From contig NZ_UFQB01000001.1 in NCBI RefSeq assembly GCF_900496965.1, forward strand, positions 62,001-126,000: 64,000 bases of DNA. The letters are read 5' to 3'. Positions 16,765 through 26,411 of this stretch are shown piece by piece (within the stretch, counting starts at the first letter, position 1; the number at the start of each line of letters is the position of its first letter). This DNA comes from Achromobacter agilis (GTDB lineage: Bacteria; Pseudomonadota; Gammaproteobacteria; Burkholderiales; Burkholderiaceae_B). Under the pieces are notes generated by a model. The model saw nothing but the letters and a program-made list of their open reading frames with translations, was not told the origin of the DNA and ran no database searches. The position numbers and the translations under genes are program-made.

Positions 16765-16943
16765 TTTTGTCTCCTCGCCGTTCAGGCTTGTCTGGATCGA
16801 TACGGAATTCTAGGAAGGATCGCGGCCTCCCATCACACGGCTTTTGTAATAGCTGCTCTCAACGCCGCCTTATGAATCGCCCTCCGGCCCGAACCTAGAA
16901 TTTGGCATTCCCATTCCAGGCCACGACGCCACTCAGAAGGACC

Positions 16944-19271
16944 ATGATGACGGCACTCGATTCTTATTCGCTCTTCGGCCCCTTGCCCCGGCACGCCGAG
17001 TTCATGGAGGCGGCCGGCGGCATACTGGCCCAGGTTTCGCCGCTGACGAGACTGCGCGCGCTGCGCGACGCCAGCCCCGGCTGGGACAGCGGCGCCTGGC
17101 GCGCCCTGGCCGAGGCGGGCTGGACCTCGGTGACGGTTCCCGAGGCCCAGGGCGGCCTGGGCCTGGAGATCGACGTGCTGGGTGCGATTGCCACCGCCGT
17201 CGGCGAATCGCCGCTGCCTGAGCCCTATCTGGGCGCGGGCGCCATGGCCATGCTGGTGCTGCCCGCCTTCTCCCGGCATCCGCTGGCGGCCGAACTGCTG
17301 AGCGACGCCATCGCCGGATCGACGGTGCTGGGCCTAGCCTGGCAGGAGAACCCCGGCGAACTCATTCCCACATCCGTCTCCACGTCGGTCGACCGCGAAG
17401 GCGACCGCATCCAGCTGGTCGGAACCAAGCGCTGGGTCGCCCCCGCCGGCGCCACGGGCTGGCTGGTCCATGCCCGTCTGGGCGAATCGCCGACCCTGGT
17501 CTGGGTGCGGCCCGACGATCCTGGCGTCACCGTGGAAACGGAACGCCGGGTGGACGGCAGCATGCTCTGCACCCTGCATCTGGACGCGCTCCTGCCCGCC
17601 ACCCGCATGATCGCGGAAGGCAGCGACGTGGACGCCGTCTGCCAGCAGGCGCTGGAACTCACTCGGCTGCTCCAGTGCAGCGAGCTCTACGGCATTGCGC
17701 GGCGCGTGTTCTGCATCACGCTGGACTACCTGAAGACCCGCGTGCAGTTCGGCCGGCCGATCGGCGCGAACCAGGCGCTGCAGCACCGCATGGTGGACGC
17801 CTATGTCGGCGTCATGGTCTGCGGCGCGCTGCTGGCCGACAGCTATCGCGAAGTGCGCGACGACCCGCAATCGCTGGCGCGCGTGGCCGCGCTTTCCAAG
17901 AGCAGGATCGCCGAACGCGTCATCGGCCTGTGCCGCGAGGCCGTGCAACTGCATGGGGCCATCGGCTACACCGATGAATACGACATCGGCCTCTATCTGA
18001 AGCGGGCCCTCCACGTGGCGTCCTGGCTGGGCAGCCCGTGCAACCTGCAGGCCCGCTACCTGGCCTTACGCCAGCAAGGCGGCCATGCCGCCCAGGCCGA
18101 CGGCCAGGCAGCCACGGGCAGCGACTACAACGCCATGAGCGACGACGGCTTCCGCCTGATGGTGCGCGGCTTCCTGCGCGCCCATTACCCGCAACACCTG
18201 CGCCACGTACCGCGCCGGCTGCGGCTGCAGGAGGTCCGAGAGTGGTATCAGACCCTGTCGCGCAAGGGCTGGCTGGCGCCGGCCTGGCCCCGCGAACATG
18301 GCGGCATGGCGCTATCGCCCGCCAAGCTGCTGGTCTTCTTCGAAGAGATGGAAGGCTGGGGCGCGGCCCGCCTGCCCGACCAGGGCATCATCAACCTGGG
18401 CCCCGTGCTAATCCAGCACGGCACGTCGGAACAGAAAGCGCGCTACCTGCCCCGCATCCTCTCCGGCGACGACATCTGGTGTCAGGGGTACTCCGAGCCC
18501 AACGCCGGTTCGGACCTGGCTTCGCTGCGCACCGAGGCCCGCCTCGAAGGCGACCGCTACATCGTCAATGGTCAGAAGATCTGGACCACGCTGGCGCACG
18601 ACGCCACCCACATCTTCGCCCTGGTGCGCACCGACAAGACGGTCAAGCCGCAGGCCGGCATCAGCTTCCTGTTGATCGACCTGAAGACGCCGGGCGTGAC
18701 CATCCGGCCGATCACGAACATCATCGACGAGCAGGAATTCTGCGAAGTCTTCTTCGAAGACGTCAGCGTGCCTGCCGGTAACCTGGTCGGCCAGCTGAAC
18801 ATGGGCTGGACCATCGCCAAAGACCTGCTCGGCTACGAACGCATTTTCGCGGGCAGCCCCCAGCAATCGCGCCAGGCGCTGCATCACCTGGAGCAATTGG
18901 CGGAGAACCAGTCCCTGTTCGAACTGCCCGAGTTCTGCCAGACCTATACGCAGCTGCTCGGCTCGGTGCGCGAGCTGGAGGCGTTTTACGGCCTGTTCGC
19001 CGACATCGTGCGGCGCGGGGAACTGCTGCCGCCGTCCGTGTCTGGCCTGAAGATCCTGGCCACGGAAACCTATGTGCGGATCGCGCGCGAGATTGTGCGC
19101 TGGGCCGACGAAGCCGGCGGAACGTGGACCGGCATTCCCATGACGGACGGGACCTCGCTGGTGCCCTGCGCGCCATTCCTGCAATCGCTGGTCACCACGA
19201 TCTATGGCGGATCCAACGAAATCCAGCGCAATATCGTGGCCAAGGCCGTATTGGGCCTGCCCAACCGATAA
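16944..19271 (+). CDS. Double acyl-CoA dehydrogenase (two fused ACAD modules)
   Basis: A 775-residue flavoprotein made of two acyl-CoA dehydrogenase-like modules. The first (about 1-385) has VTVPEAQGGLGLEIDVLGAI, the RVQFGRPIGANQALQHRMVD helix and QLHGAIGYTDEYDIG. The second (about 400-775) has WPREHGGM, the substrate/FAD-site WCQGYSEPNAGSDLASL, KIWTTLAHDA, the YERIFAG segment carrying a likely catalytic glutamate, and the terminal IYGGSNEIQRNIVAKA. Each module is near full length, so this is a true fusion, a layout known for some bacterial steroid and long-chain FadE proteins. It oxidises an acyl-CoA to an enoyl-CoA for the divergent hydratase (inference). The ATG at 16947, with better RBS spacing, is an alternative start. 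Confidence 0.88.
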   Translation: MMTALDSYSLFGPLPRHAEFMEAAGGILAQVSPLTRLRALRDASPGWDSGAWRALAEAGWTSVTVPEAQGGLGLEIDVLGAIATAVGESPLPEPYLGAGAMAMLVLPAFSRHPLAAELLSDAIAGSTVLGLAWQENPGELIPTSVSTSVDREGDRIQLVGTKRWVAPAGATGWLVHARLGESPTLVWVRPDDPGVTVETERRVDGSMLCTLHLDALLPATRMIAEGSDVDAVCQQALELTRLLQCSELYGIARRVFCITLDYLKTRVQFGRPIGANQALQHRMVDAYVGVMVCGALLADSYREVRDDPQSLARVAALSKSRIAERVIGLCREAVQLHGAIGYTDEYDIGLYLKRALHVASWLGSPCNLQARYLALRQQGGHAAQADGQAATGSDYNAMSDDGFRLMVRGFLRAHYPQHLRHVPRRLRLQEVREWYQTLSRKGWLAPAWPREHGGMALSPAKLLVFFEEMEGWGAARLPDQGIINLGPVLIQHGTSEQKARYLPRILSGDDIWCQGYSEPNAGSDLASLRTEARLEGDRYIVNGQKIWTTLAHDATHIFALVRTDKTVKPQAGISFLLIDLKTPGVTIRPITNIIDEQEFCEVFFEDVSVPAGNLVGQLNMGWTIAKDLLGYERIFAGSPQQSRQALHHLEQLAENQSLFELPEFCQTYTQLLGSVRELEAFYGLFADIVRRGELLPPSVSGLKILATETYVRIAREIVRWADEAGGTWTGIPMTDGTSLVPCAPFLQSLVTTIYGGSNEIQRNIVAKAVLGLPNR

Positions 19272-19288
19272 GCGAAAAGGAGACCGGG

Positions 19289-20275
19289 ATGAAGGCTGCC
19301 TTCTACGAAACGCGGGGCGCGGCAAGCGAAGTGCTGCGCGTGGGCGAGATGCCGGAGGAAGCTCCCGGACCCGGCATGTTGCGGGTACGCATCGTGGCTT
19401 CCGGCATCAACCCCTCCGACGTCAAGACGCGCCGTGGCACGGGCGCGCGGCCCAACCCCTGGCCGCGCACCATCCCCCATCAAGACGGCGCCGGCACGGT
19501 CGACCAGGTGGGTCCGGGCGTGGACCCGGGCCGCCTCGGCCAGCGGGTTTGGCTATACGAATGCCAGCTCGACCGCCCCTTCGGCACCGCCGCCCAATGG
19601 GTCACCGTGCCGCAACACCTGGCGGTCCCCCTGCCCGACAACGTGCCGTTCGATGTCGGCGCGGCGCTGGGCGTACCTGCGTTGACCGCCTGGTACTGCA
19701 ACGAACGGGTCGAAGCCGGCGCAGGACGCCGTGTATTCGTGCACGGGGCGGTCGGCGCGGTGGGCTTCTATGCCGCACAGATGGCGCGACTGCGCGGCGC
19801 GCGCGTGCTGGCCAGCGTGTCGAATGCCAAACAGGCGCGCATCGCCGCCAAAGCCGGCATCGAAACCGTGGCACGCGGGCCGGACCTGCCCGCGGCCGCA
19901 AGGCAGTGGCTGGCGCAGTTCCGCCGGGAAGCCTTCGACGCCCTCATCGACCTGGATTTCGCCGGCAACCTGCAAACCAATCTGGCGCTGGCCGCCAATG
20001 GCGCGCATATCGCCGCCTATGCCTCGGACACCGACCTGCAGCCCGCGATTCCCGTGCGGGACCTGATGCGCCGCAACCTGCGGCTGTCGTTCCTGCTGGT
20101 GTACACCATGCCGCCCAACCTCAAGCAACGGGCCGTCGAGCAGACAAGCCAATGGCTGGCGGCTGGAGCGCTGCATCATCCGGCGATCCACGCCTACCCG
20201 CTCCAGGACATTGCCGCCGCGCACGAAGCCGTCGAAACCCGGCGGCACATGGGCAAGGTCATCGTGCAGCCCTGA
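19289..20275 (+). CDS. Zinc-independent MDR-family NADPH:quinone reductase-like oxidoreductase
   Basis: Medium-chain dehydrogenase/reductase of 328 residues. The N-terminal GroES-like part shows MKAAFYETRGAASEVLRVGE and VASGINPSDVKTRRG; the Rossmann part has VFVHGAVGAVGFYAAQMARLRG as the dinucleotide-binding loop region. The zinc-ligand pattern of alcohol dehydrogenases is absent, which fits quinone or enone reductases. An AAAAGGAG site precedes the ATG at 19289, 17 bases after the dehydrogenase stop, so the two genes form an operon. It may recycle electrons or reduce an enoyl intermediate of the same pathway. Confidence 0.88.
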   Translation: MKAAFYETRGAASEVLRVGEMPEEAPGPGMLRVRIVASGINPSDVKTRRGTGARPNPWPRTIPHQDGAGTVDQVGPGVDPGRLGQRVWLYECQLDRPFGTAAQWVTVPQHLAVPLPDNVPFDVGAALGVPALTAWYCNERVEAGAGRRVFVHGAVGAVGFYAAQMARLRGARVLASVSNAKQARIAAKAGIETVARGPDLPAAARQWLAQFRREAFDALIDLDFAGNLQTNLALAANGAHIAAYASDTDLQPAIPVRDLMRRNLRLSFLLVYTMPPNLKQRAVEQTSQWLAAGALHHPAIHAYPLQDIAAAHEAVETRRHMGKVIVQP

Positions 20276-20297
20276 GGCTGCCAGCCCCGAACGCAAA

Positions 20298-20329
20298 AAA
20301 GCCGGCAACGCTTGCGCGATACCGGCTTT
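20298..20329 (-). terminator. Terminator downstream of tRNA-Pro
   Basis: AAAGCCGG at 20298-20305 pairs with CCGGCTTT at 20322-20329. On the minus strand the stem is followed by a run of T (complement of 20295-20300), giving a standard tRNA terminator. It also lies just after the + strand reductase gene and may act on both strands. Confidence 0.75.
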
Positions 20330-20375
20330 CAGCCAAAGGCGTCGGGAAACACCTTCATGAATTCGACCACATGAA

Positions 20376-20453
<78 letters not shown>

Positions 20454-20496
20454 ATCTTTACTACTCGCAAGCTTCACCGTGCTCAGTACGGCTTGG

Positions 20497-20558
20497 CTGC
20501 GTTTCTTGCTTCTTCCTGCGTTTCTTGCTTCTTCTCTTGCTTCTTCTCTTGCTTCTTT
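20497..20558. repeat. Short tandem repeat tract (19-nt x2, 12-nt x3)
   Basis: CTGCGTTTCTTGCTTCTTC occurs twice head to tail (20497-20515 and 20516-20534). The last 12 nt, TCTTGCTTCTTC, then repeat at 20535-20546 and 20547-20558 (final base changed). The tract is pyrimidine-rich on +, purine-rich on minus, lies between ispB's stop and tRNA-Pro, and is not part of a recognisable gene. Such tracts gain or lose units by slippage. Confidence 0.9.
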
Positions 20559-20586
20559 CCTTGGCTTCCGATTCCGCTGATTTTGC

Positions 20587-21552
20587 TCAGCGATCTCTGT
20601 TCACCGCGAAAGCGCAGAATTCTAACAGAGAATTTAGAAAAGGGGAAATGGGGTAGCCAGAAAGTGCTTCGCGGGCCAGATCGGCTTCGGCGATCGCGGC
20701 CTGGCGAGCGTGTTCCAGGGCGTCCGTCGCCTGGATGGCGGCCGCGACGGCGGCGAAGTCGGCATCGCCCGTCTTGATCGCTTCGCGGATCAGCTGCTGC
20801 TGTTCCGGCGTGCCCACTTCCATTACGCGGATGAGCGGCAGCGTGGGCTTGCCCTCGCGCAGGTCGTCGCCCACGTTCTTGCCCAGGGCGGCGGCGTCGC
20901 CGCTGTAGTCCAGCACGTCGTCCACCAACTGGAAGGCGGTGCCGACGTGACGGCCGTAGGCCGCGGCGGCGGCTTCCAGCTCGGGCGAGGCGCCCGCCAG
21001 CACGGCCCCGACCTGGGCGGCGGCCTCGAACAGCTTGGCGGTCTTGTAGCGCACCACCTGGAGGTAGCGTTCTTGCGAGACGTCCGGATCGTGCACGTTC
21101 AGCAGTTGCAGCACTTCGCCTTCGGCGATCACCGTCGTGGCTTCGGACAGGATGCTCATGACGCGCATCGAGTCGGCTTCGACCATCATCTCGAAGGAAC
21201 GGGAATACAGATAGTCGCCCACGAGCACGCTGGCGGCGTTGCCGAAAACCGCGTTGGCAGTTTCCCGGCCGCGGCGCAGGTCGGACTCGTCGACGACGTC
21301 GTCGTGCAGCAGCGTGGCCGTATGGATGAACTCCACCACGGCGGCCAACAGCTGGTGATGCGTCCCCTCATAGCCCAGGGCCCGCGCCACCATCAGCACC
21401 ATGGCCGGGCGCATGCGCTTGCCGCCCGCCCCGATGATGTAGTCGCCGATCGTGCGGATCAGCACGACGTCGGAGTTCAGCCGCTCGCGGATAACCGCAT
21501 CGACGGCCTTCATATCGTCAGCAATGGGGGCAATAAGCGCGGGGAGATTCAA
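20587..21552 (-). CDS. ispB: Octaprenyl (polyprenyl) diphosphate synthase
   Basis: Trans-prenyltransferase that makes the side chain of ubiquinone by adding isopentenyl diphosphate units; 321 residues from a TTG at 21552. The first aspartate-rich motif is LLHDDVVD (Asp84, 85, 88) and the second QLVDDVLD (Asp211, 212, 215); GGKRMRPAMVL binds substrate. I chose the TTG start because the encoded MNLPALIAPIADDM matches the normal N-terminus of the family, and residues further upstream are arginine-rich and non-homologous. A perfect TATAAT lies upstream. Divergent from rplU, an order common in proteobacteria. Confidence 0.95.
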   Translation of the reverse strand: MNLPALIAPIADDMKAVDAVIRERLNSDVVLIRTIGDYIIGAGGKRMRPAMVLMVARALGYEGTHHQLLAAVVEFIHTATLLHDDVVDESDLRRGRETANAVFGNAASVLVGDYLYSRSFEMMVEADSMRVMSILSEATTVIAEGEVLQLLNVHDPDVSQERYLQVVRYKTAKLFEAAAQVGAVLAGASPELEAAAAAYGRHVGTAFQLVDDVLDYSGDAAALGKNVGDDLREGKPTLPLIRVMEVGTPEQQQLIREAIKTGDADFAAVAAAIQATDALEHARQAAIAEADLAREALSGYPISPFLNSLLEFCAFAVNRDR

Positions 21553-22021
21553 GACGTATCCGGAGAGTGAAACGAGCCGAAGCGCGAACGCGTGACGGCT
21601 CTTACCGCTGGGCCGCCGGCAAGGCGGGGGATTCGACCAGCGATTATACGGGGAGTAACGGGCGCGAGCCGGAGGCGGCCCTGACGGGCGGCCGTGCAGG
21701 GCCTCCCGGCGCCGGCGGCGGGGGTCGCGCCGCGGCCGTTCGCCAGGGTGTGAAGCGTCCACGCGACACCTAAGCCCTTAGCCCGCAAGCGCTTTTTGAC
21801 TTTCCGGAAGCGCCGGGCTAATATCCCGGATTCGGTCAGCAATGCCCGAATTACGTCGGTTGCATTTGCGCAATGCCCTTGGGCGCTTTCCCTACCCTGC
21901 CAGAACCTGGCGCCGGAAGACGGAAGCGGCGGCACCGTCAAAGGTGCCCCCCGGAGCAGCAATCCCGCCCAGCAGGGCAGGCAGCGCGAATGGGCCTTTT
22001 TACCTATTTAAGGAACACCCC
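21553..22021. other. Divergent ispB / rplU control region
   Basis: No gene. On minus, a TATAAT (complement of 21643-21648) is a good -10 for ispB, about 90 bases before its TTG, with no clear -35. On plus, a strong promoter for rplU (21796-21824) is followed by a leader of about 190 bases. That leader is GC-rich and may fold, but I cannot identify a known ribosomal-protein leader motif in it. Confidence 0.6.
21796..21824 (+). promoter_or_regulatory. Sigma-70 promoter of rplU-rpmA
   Basis: TTGACT (21796-21801), a 17-nt spacer, and TAATAT (21819-21824): close to consensus with ideal spacing. It would start transcription near 21831 and give a leader of about 190 nt before rplU. Confidence 0.8.
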
Positions 22022-22333
22022 ATGTACGCGGTCGTAAAAACCGGTGGCAAGCAGTATCGCGTTGCCGCTGGCGAAAAACTCAAGATAGAACAGATACCGG
22101 CTGACATTGGGCAAGAAATCACCCTGGACCAAGTGCTGTCCGTGGGCGAAGGCGACCAACTGAAAGTTGGCACGCCCCTCGTCTCCGGCGCCGTGGTCAA
22201 GGCAACGGTTCTTGCGCAAGGCCGCCACGACAAGGTCAAGATCTTCAAGATGCGCCGTCGCAAGCACTACCAGAAGCGTCAGGGCCACCGTCAGAACTAC
22301 ACCGAAATCCGCATCGAAGCCATCACGGCTTAA
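22022..22333 (+). CDS. rplU: 50S ribosomal protein L21
   Basis: Large-subunit ribosomal protein of 103 residues that binds 23S rRNA. It starts [20 protein letters not shown], and the conserved rRNA-binding C-terminal part reads [21 protein letters not shown]. Length and sequence are fully typical. It is followed 34 bases later by rpmA, the near-universal bacterial partner. A GGAAC site precedes the ATG at 22022. Confidence 0.99.
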   Translation: MYAVVKTGGKQYRVAAGEKLKIEQIPADIGQEITLDQVLSVGEGDQLKVGTPLVSGAVVKATVLAQGRHDKVKIFKMRRRKHYQKRQGHRQNYTEIRIEAITA

Positions 22334-22367
22334 GAAGCGACTCGGTACCACTTAGCAGGAGCTAAAC

Positions 22368-22628
22368 ATGGCACAGAAAAAGGGCGGCGGCTCTACGCGG
22401 AACGGACGCGACTCAGAATCGAAGCGTCTGGGCGTCAAGGCATTCGGCGGTGAATTGATTCCCGCTGGTTCGATCATCGTGCGTCAGCGCGGTACTCGTT
22501 TCCACGCTGGCGTGAACGTCGGCATGGGCAAGGACCACACCCTGTTCGCGCTGGTCGACGGCAAGGTTCAATTCGGCTTCAAGGGCGCGTTGAACAAGCA
22601 AACCGTTTCGATCGTCGCCGCCGAGTAA
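22368..22628 (+). CDS. rpmA: 50S ribosomal protein L27
   Basis: Large-subunit protein of 86 residues whose N-terminus reaches the peptidyl-transferase centre. [20 protein letters not shown] is the standard start without the Firmicutes leader peptide, followed by [20 protein letters not shown] and [22 protein letters not shown] precedes the ATG. Co-transcribed with rplU, and followed by a terminator that separates it from obgE. Confidence 0.99.
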   Translation: MAQKKGGGSTRNGRDSESKRLGVKAFGGELIPAGSIIVRQRGTRFHAGVNVGMGKDHTLFALVDGKVQFGFKGALNKQTVSIVAAE

Positions 22629-22676
22629 TCGGCGCAGCACGGTCAGCAACGCGGTCCGCCGCGTTCTCGAACGGCA

Positions 22677-22706
22677 AAGCCCTGTCGCACGCGGCAGGGC
22701 TTTTTT
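22677..22706 (+). terminator. Rho-independent terminator after rpmA
   Basis: AAGCCCTG (22677-22684) pairs with CAGGGCTT (22695-22702), the stem can extend inward with one G-T pair, and a run of T follows (TTTTTTGTTTT). It ends the rplU-rpmA transcript before obgE. Confidence 0.9.
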
Positions 22707-22713
22707 GTTTTAA

Positions 22714-23934
<1,221 letters not shown>

Positions 23935-23991
23935 GCCATAATCGCAGTCCCTACGATTACGCCTTTTCACGCGCCGCAGCCCGCCGCCATC

Positions 23992-25128
23992 ATGTCTGCC
24001 GAATCACCTGCCGTTTCCGTCGTCACCAACGCCCAGCGCCTCGTCGCCAAAGTCGGCTCGTCGCTGGTCACCAACGAAGGCCGAGGCCTGGACCGCGCCG
24101 CCGTGGCGCACTGGGCCGCGCAGATCGCCGCCTTGCACAAGCAGGGCAAGCAGGTCGTGCTGGTCTCCAGCGGCGCCATTGCCGAAGGCATGGCGCGCCT
24201 GGGCTGGCGCAAGCGCCCGTCCGTCATGCATGAACTGCAAGCGGCCGCCGCCGTCGGCCAGATGGGCCTGTGCCAGGCCTACGAAGCCGCCTTCGCGGAA
24301 TTCGGCCTGCGCACGGCTCAGATCCTGCTGACCCACGAAGACCTGGCCGACCGCCACCGCTACCTGAACGCGCGCAGCACGCTGTTTGCGCTGCTGCGCC
24401 TGGGCGTGGTGCCCATCGTGAACGAGAACGACACGGTCGTCACCGACGAGATCCGCCTGGGCGACAACGATACGCTGGGTGCGCTGGTCACCAACCTGAT
24501 CGAAGCCGACACGCTGATCATCCTGACGGACCAGCGCGGCCTGTACGACTCCGACCCCCGCAAGAACCCCGGCGCCAAGTTCATGTCGCACGCCCAGGCG
24601 GGCGACCCGGCGCTGGAAGCCATGGCCGGCGGCGCCGGCAGCGGCATCGGCACGGGCGGCATGCTGACCAAGGTGCTGGCGGCCAAGCGCGCGGCGCATA
24701 GCGGCGCGCACACCGTGATCGCTTCCGGGCGCGAACGCAACGTGCTGACGCGCCTGGCCCAGGGCGAATGCATCGGCAGCGAATTGCGCGCCGTGCTGCC
24801 CGTGTGGTCCGCGCGCAAGCAGTGGCTGGCCGACCACCTGCGCCTGCGCGGACGCGTGGTGCTGGACGACGGCGCCGTGCAGGCGCTGCTGCGCGAAGGC
24901 AAGAGCCTGCTGCCCATCGGCGTCGTGGAGGTGGAAGGAGAATTCGGCCGCGGCGATGTGGTGGCCTGCGTGGACGGCCAGGGGCGCGAATGCGCCCGGG
25001 GCCTGATCAACTATTCATCGGCCGATACCCGCCGCATCCTGCGCCAGCCTTCGTCGCAGATCGCGCGCATCCTGGGCAGCATGATCGAACCCGAGCTCAT
25101 GCACCGCGACAACCTGGTGGTGCTGTAG
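23992..25128 (+). CDS. proB: Glutamate 5-kinase
   Basis: First enzyme of proline synthesis, phosphorylating glutamate with ATP; 378 residues. The amino-acid-kinase domain (about 12-260) has [33 protein letters not shown] and [17 protein letters not shown]-terminal PUA domain (about 285-370) is present, with [17 protein letters not shown] and [17 protein letters not shown], as in the long ProB form that is feedback-regulated by proline. It sits 57 bases downstream of obgE, a common order in beta- and gammaproteobacteria. Confidence 0.97.
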   Translation: MSAESPAVSVVTNAQRLVAKVGSSLVTNEGRGLDRAAVAHWAAQIAALHKQGKQVVLVSSGAIAEGMARLGWRKRPSVMHELQAAAAVGQMGLCQAYEAAFAEFGLRTAQILLTHEDLADRHRYLNARSTLFALLRLGVVPIVNENDTVVTDEIRLGDNDTLGALVTNLIEADTLIILTDQRGLYDSDPRKNPGAKFMSHAQAGDPALEAMAGGAGSGIGTGGMLTKVLAAKRAAHSGAHTVIASGRERNVLTRLAQGECIGSELRAVLPVWSARKQWLADHLRLRGRVVLDDGAVQALLREGKSLLPIGVVEVEGEFGRGDVVACVDGQGRECARGLINYSSADTRRILRQPSSQIARILGSMIEPELMHRDNLVVL

Positions 25129-25145
25129 CGCCCTCCCCGGCGCAG

Positions 25146-25808
25146 TCACCTGCCGTCCGGCAGCAGCATATACCCCCACCCACGCACTGCCAGCACCGGA
25201 AATTCGATGCCAAGGCGGTGCGCCTTGGTCCGCAGCCGCGACACCATCACGTCCACCCGGCGCGAGCCTTCCCGGACGCTGCTTACTCCCTTGGAACGCA
25301 GCTCATCCCGGCGCATGCGATGGCCCGGCGCGTTCAATAGCCGGACAAAAAAGACACACTCGGCCTCCGTCAGCGGCAAGAACTGGCCACCTGGCCCGGC
25401 CAAGGCGCGCACTTGAAGGTCGATGCGCCATGACGAACCGGCGCGCCTTCCACGACGACACAAATTGCGCAGGAGAGCATCCCATTCCAGCGCTTCCATA
25501 CCGCCCCCGGCACAGGCGTCCACCCCGGCATTGAGCGCGGCGATCCGCTCACGTGGCGTGGCGCCGCATGCCTGCCAGACCAAGGCAGCGGCAGGCGCCT
25601 CGCGGCGCAAGGCGGCGGCCCGCTCGGCGACGTCCGGCCAGACGCCCACCAGCACCAGGGCGCTGGCCACCTGCATTTGCAGGCCATCGTGCAGCAGCGC
25701 CAGGGAATCGAATACGGTGACCGCCCATTGGAATGTCCGCAGCGCGGCGATGAGATCGCGCGCGGCCCCATCACGCGCAAAAACGAAGACGTTGCCCCGT
25801 TGCCGCAT
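25146..25808 (-). CDS. Orphan winged-helix (OmpR-type) regulator with degenerate receiver
   Basis: A 220-residue protein whose C-terminal ~95 residues form an OmpR/PhoB-type winged helix (FLPLTEAECVFFVRLLNAPGH, RRVDVMVSRLRTKAHRLGIEF, VRGWGYMLLP). The first ~120 residues follow the strand-helix order of a receiver, but the usual phospho-acceptor site reads ALVLVGVWPD and the N-terminal acidic pair is missing (NVFVFARDG). It is therefore probably not phosphorylated. No kinase gene is adjacent. It is divergent from an XRE regulator with a 79-base AT-rich gap, convergent with proB. Confidence 0.75.
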   Translation of the reverse strand: MRQRGNVFVFARDGAARDLIAALRTFQWAVTVFDSLALLHDGLQMQVASALVLVGVWPDVAERAAALRREAPAAALVWQACGATPRERIAALNAGVDACAGGGMEALEWDALLRNLCRRGRRAGSSWRIDLQVRALAGPGGQFLPLTEAECVFFVRLLNAPGHRMRRDELRSKGVSSVREGSRRVDVMVSRLRTKAHRLGIEFPVLAVRGWGYMLLPDGR

Positions 25809-25829
25809 ACGGCTACCTCTCTCGGTTTA

Positions 25830-25862
25830 TCACTTAAGTAATTCTTATAACTACCAAAGTGA
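25830..25862. promoter_or_regulatory. Possible operator between the divergent regulators
   Basis: The AT-rich gap holds TCACTT (25830-25835) and its inverted copy AAGTGA (25857-25862), plus the perfect palindrome ACTTAAGT (25832-25839) and a TATAAC that could serve as -10 of the XRE gene. Arrangement suggests binding by one or both neighbours; unproven. Confidence 0.4.
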
Positions 25863-25887
25863 ATAGCCACCAAGCTTCAATCGCCGT

Positions 25888-26340
25888 GTGAAGACATTTT
25901 CGGACCGACTGAAGCATGCTCGTCTCCTGCGTGGCCACACGCAGAAGGCGCTCGCCCGTTTGGCGCGCCTTTCGCAGAGCGCCATCGGCAGCTATGAAAG
26001 CGGCTTGCGGCACTCCAGCCGCTCGGCCCGCAAACTGGCACAGGTACTGAAAGTCGAAGCCGAATGGCTGGAAACCGGCAAGGGCCCGATGGAAATTCCC
26101 ATGGGCGGCTACGACCTGAGCGATACCCTGCCCGTTATGGGCGTGGCGGAATCGGCGCCGCGGCCCGGCGGCCGGACGCGTCCGATGGCGCCGTGGCCTT
26201 TCCCGAATATTTCTCCCGCCCAGATGGAATTGCTGACGCCCGACGAGCGCGCCGGGCTGGAGGCGGTGGCGCAAGCCTATATCGAACACGCCGTGCGCAT
26301 CCGCCGCGGCGCCAAACCGCGCAGCCGCAAGGCCGGCTGA
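25888..26340 (+). CDS. XRE-family transcriptional regulator
   Basis: A 150-residue protein with a Cro/C1-type helix-turn-helix in the first 60 residues: FSDRLKHARLLRGHTQKALA, then LARLSQSAIGSYESGLRHSS, then ARKLAQVLKVEAEWLETGKG. The remainder (about 70-150) is short and has no LexA-like protease or peptidase part; it has a proline-rich stretch and the helix LTPDERAGLEAVAQAYIEHA, ending in basic residues. The start is a GTG at 25888. No phage genes are near, so it is probably a chromosomal regulator; its targets are unknown. Confidence 0.87.
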   Translation: MKTFSDRLKHARLLRGHTQKALARLARLSQSAIGSYESGLRHSSRSARKLAQVLKVEAEWLETGKGPMEIPMGGYDLSDTLPVMGVAESAPRPGGRTRPMAPWPFPNISPAQMELLTPDERAGLEAVAQAYIEHAVRIRRGAKPRSRKAG

Positions 26341-26363
26341 ACGCAAGCGGCGCGCCGCCCTTC

Positions 26364-26399
26364 AAAAAAAAACCCGGCATATTTTGCCGGGCTTTCTTG
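26364..26399. terminator. Bidirectional terminator
   Basis: CCCGGCA (26373-26379) and TGCCGGG (26385-26391) form a 7-bp stem, with a run of nine A on the left that gives a long T tract for the minus-strand lipoprotein gene, and CTTTCTT on the right for the XRE gene. Confidence 0.88.
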
Positions 26400-26411
26400 C
26401 GCCTGTGCCGC

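Noticed and set aside
20497-20558. CRISPR array
   Set aside because: Units are 12-19 nt with no spacers and no cas genes nearby; it is a simple tandem repeat.
25888-26340. Prophage repressor
   Set aside because: The XRE protein has no protease or peptidase part, and no phage gene is near.
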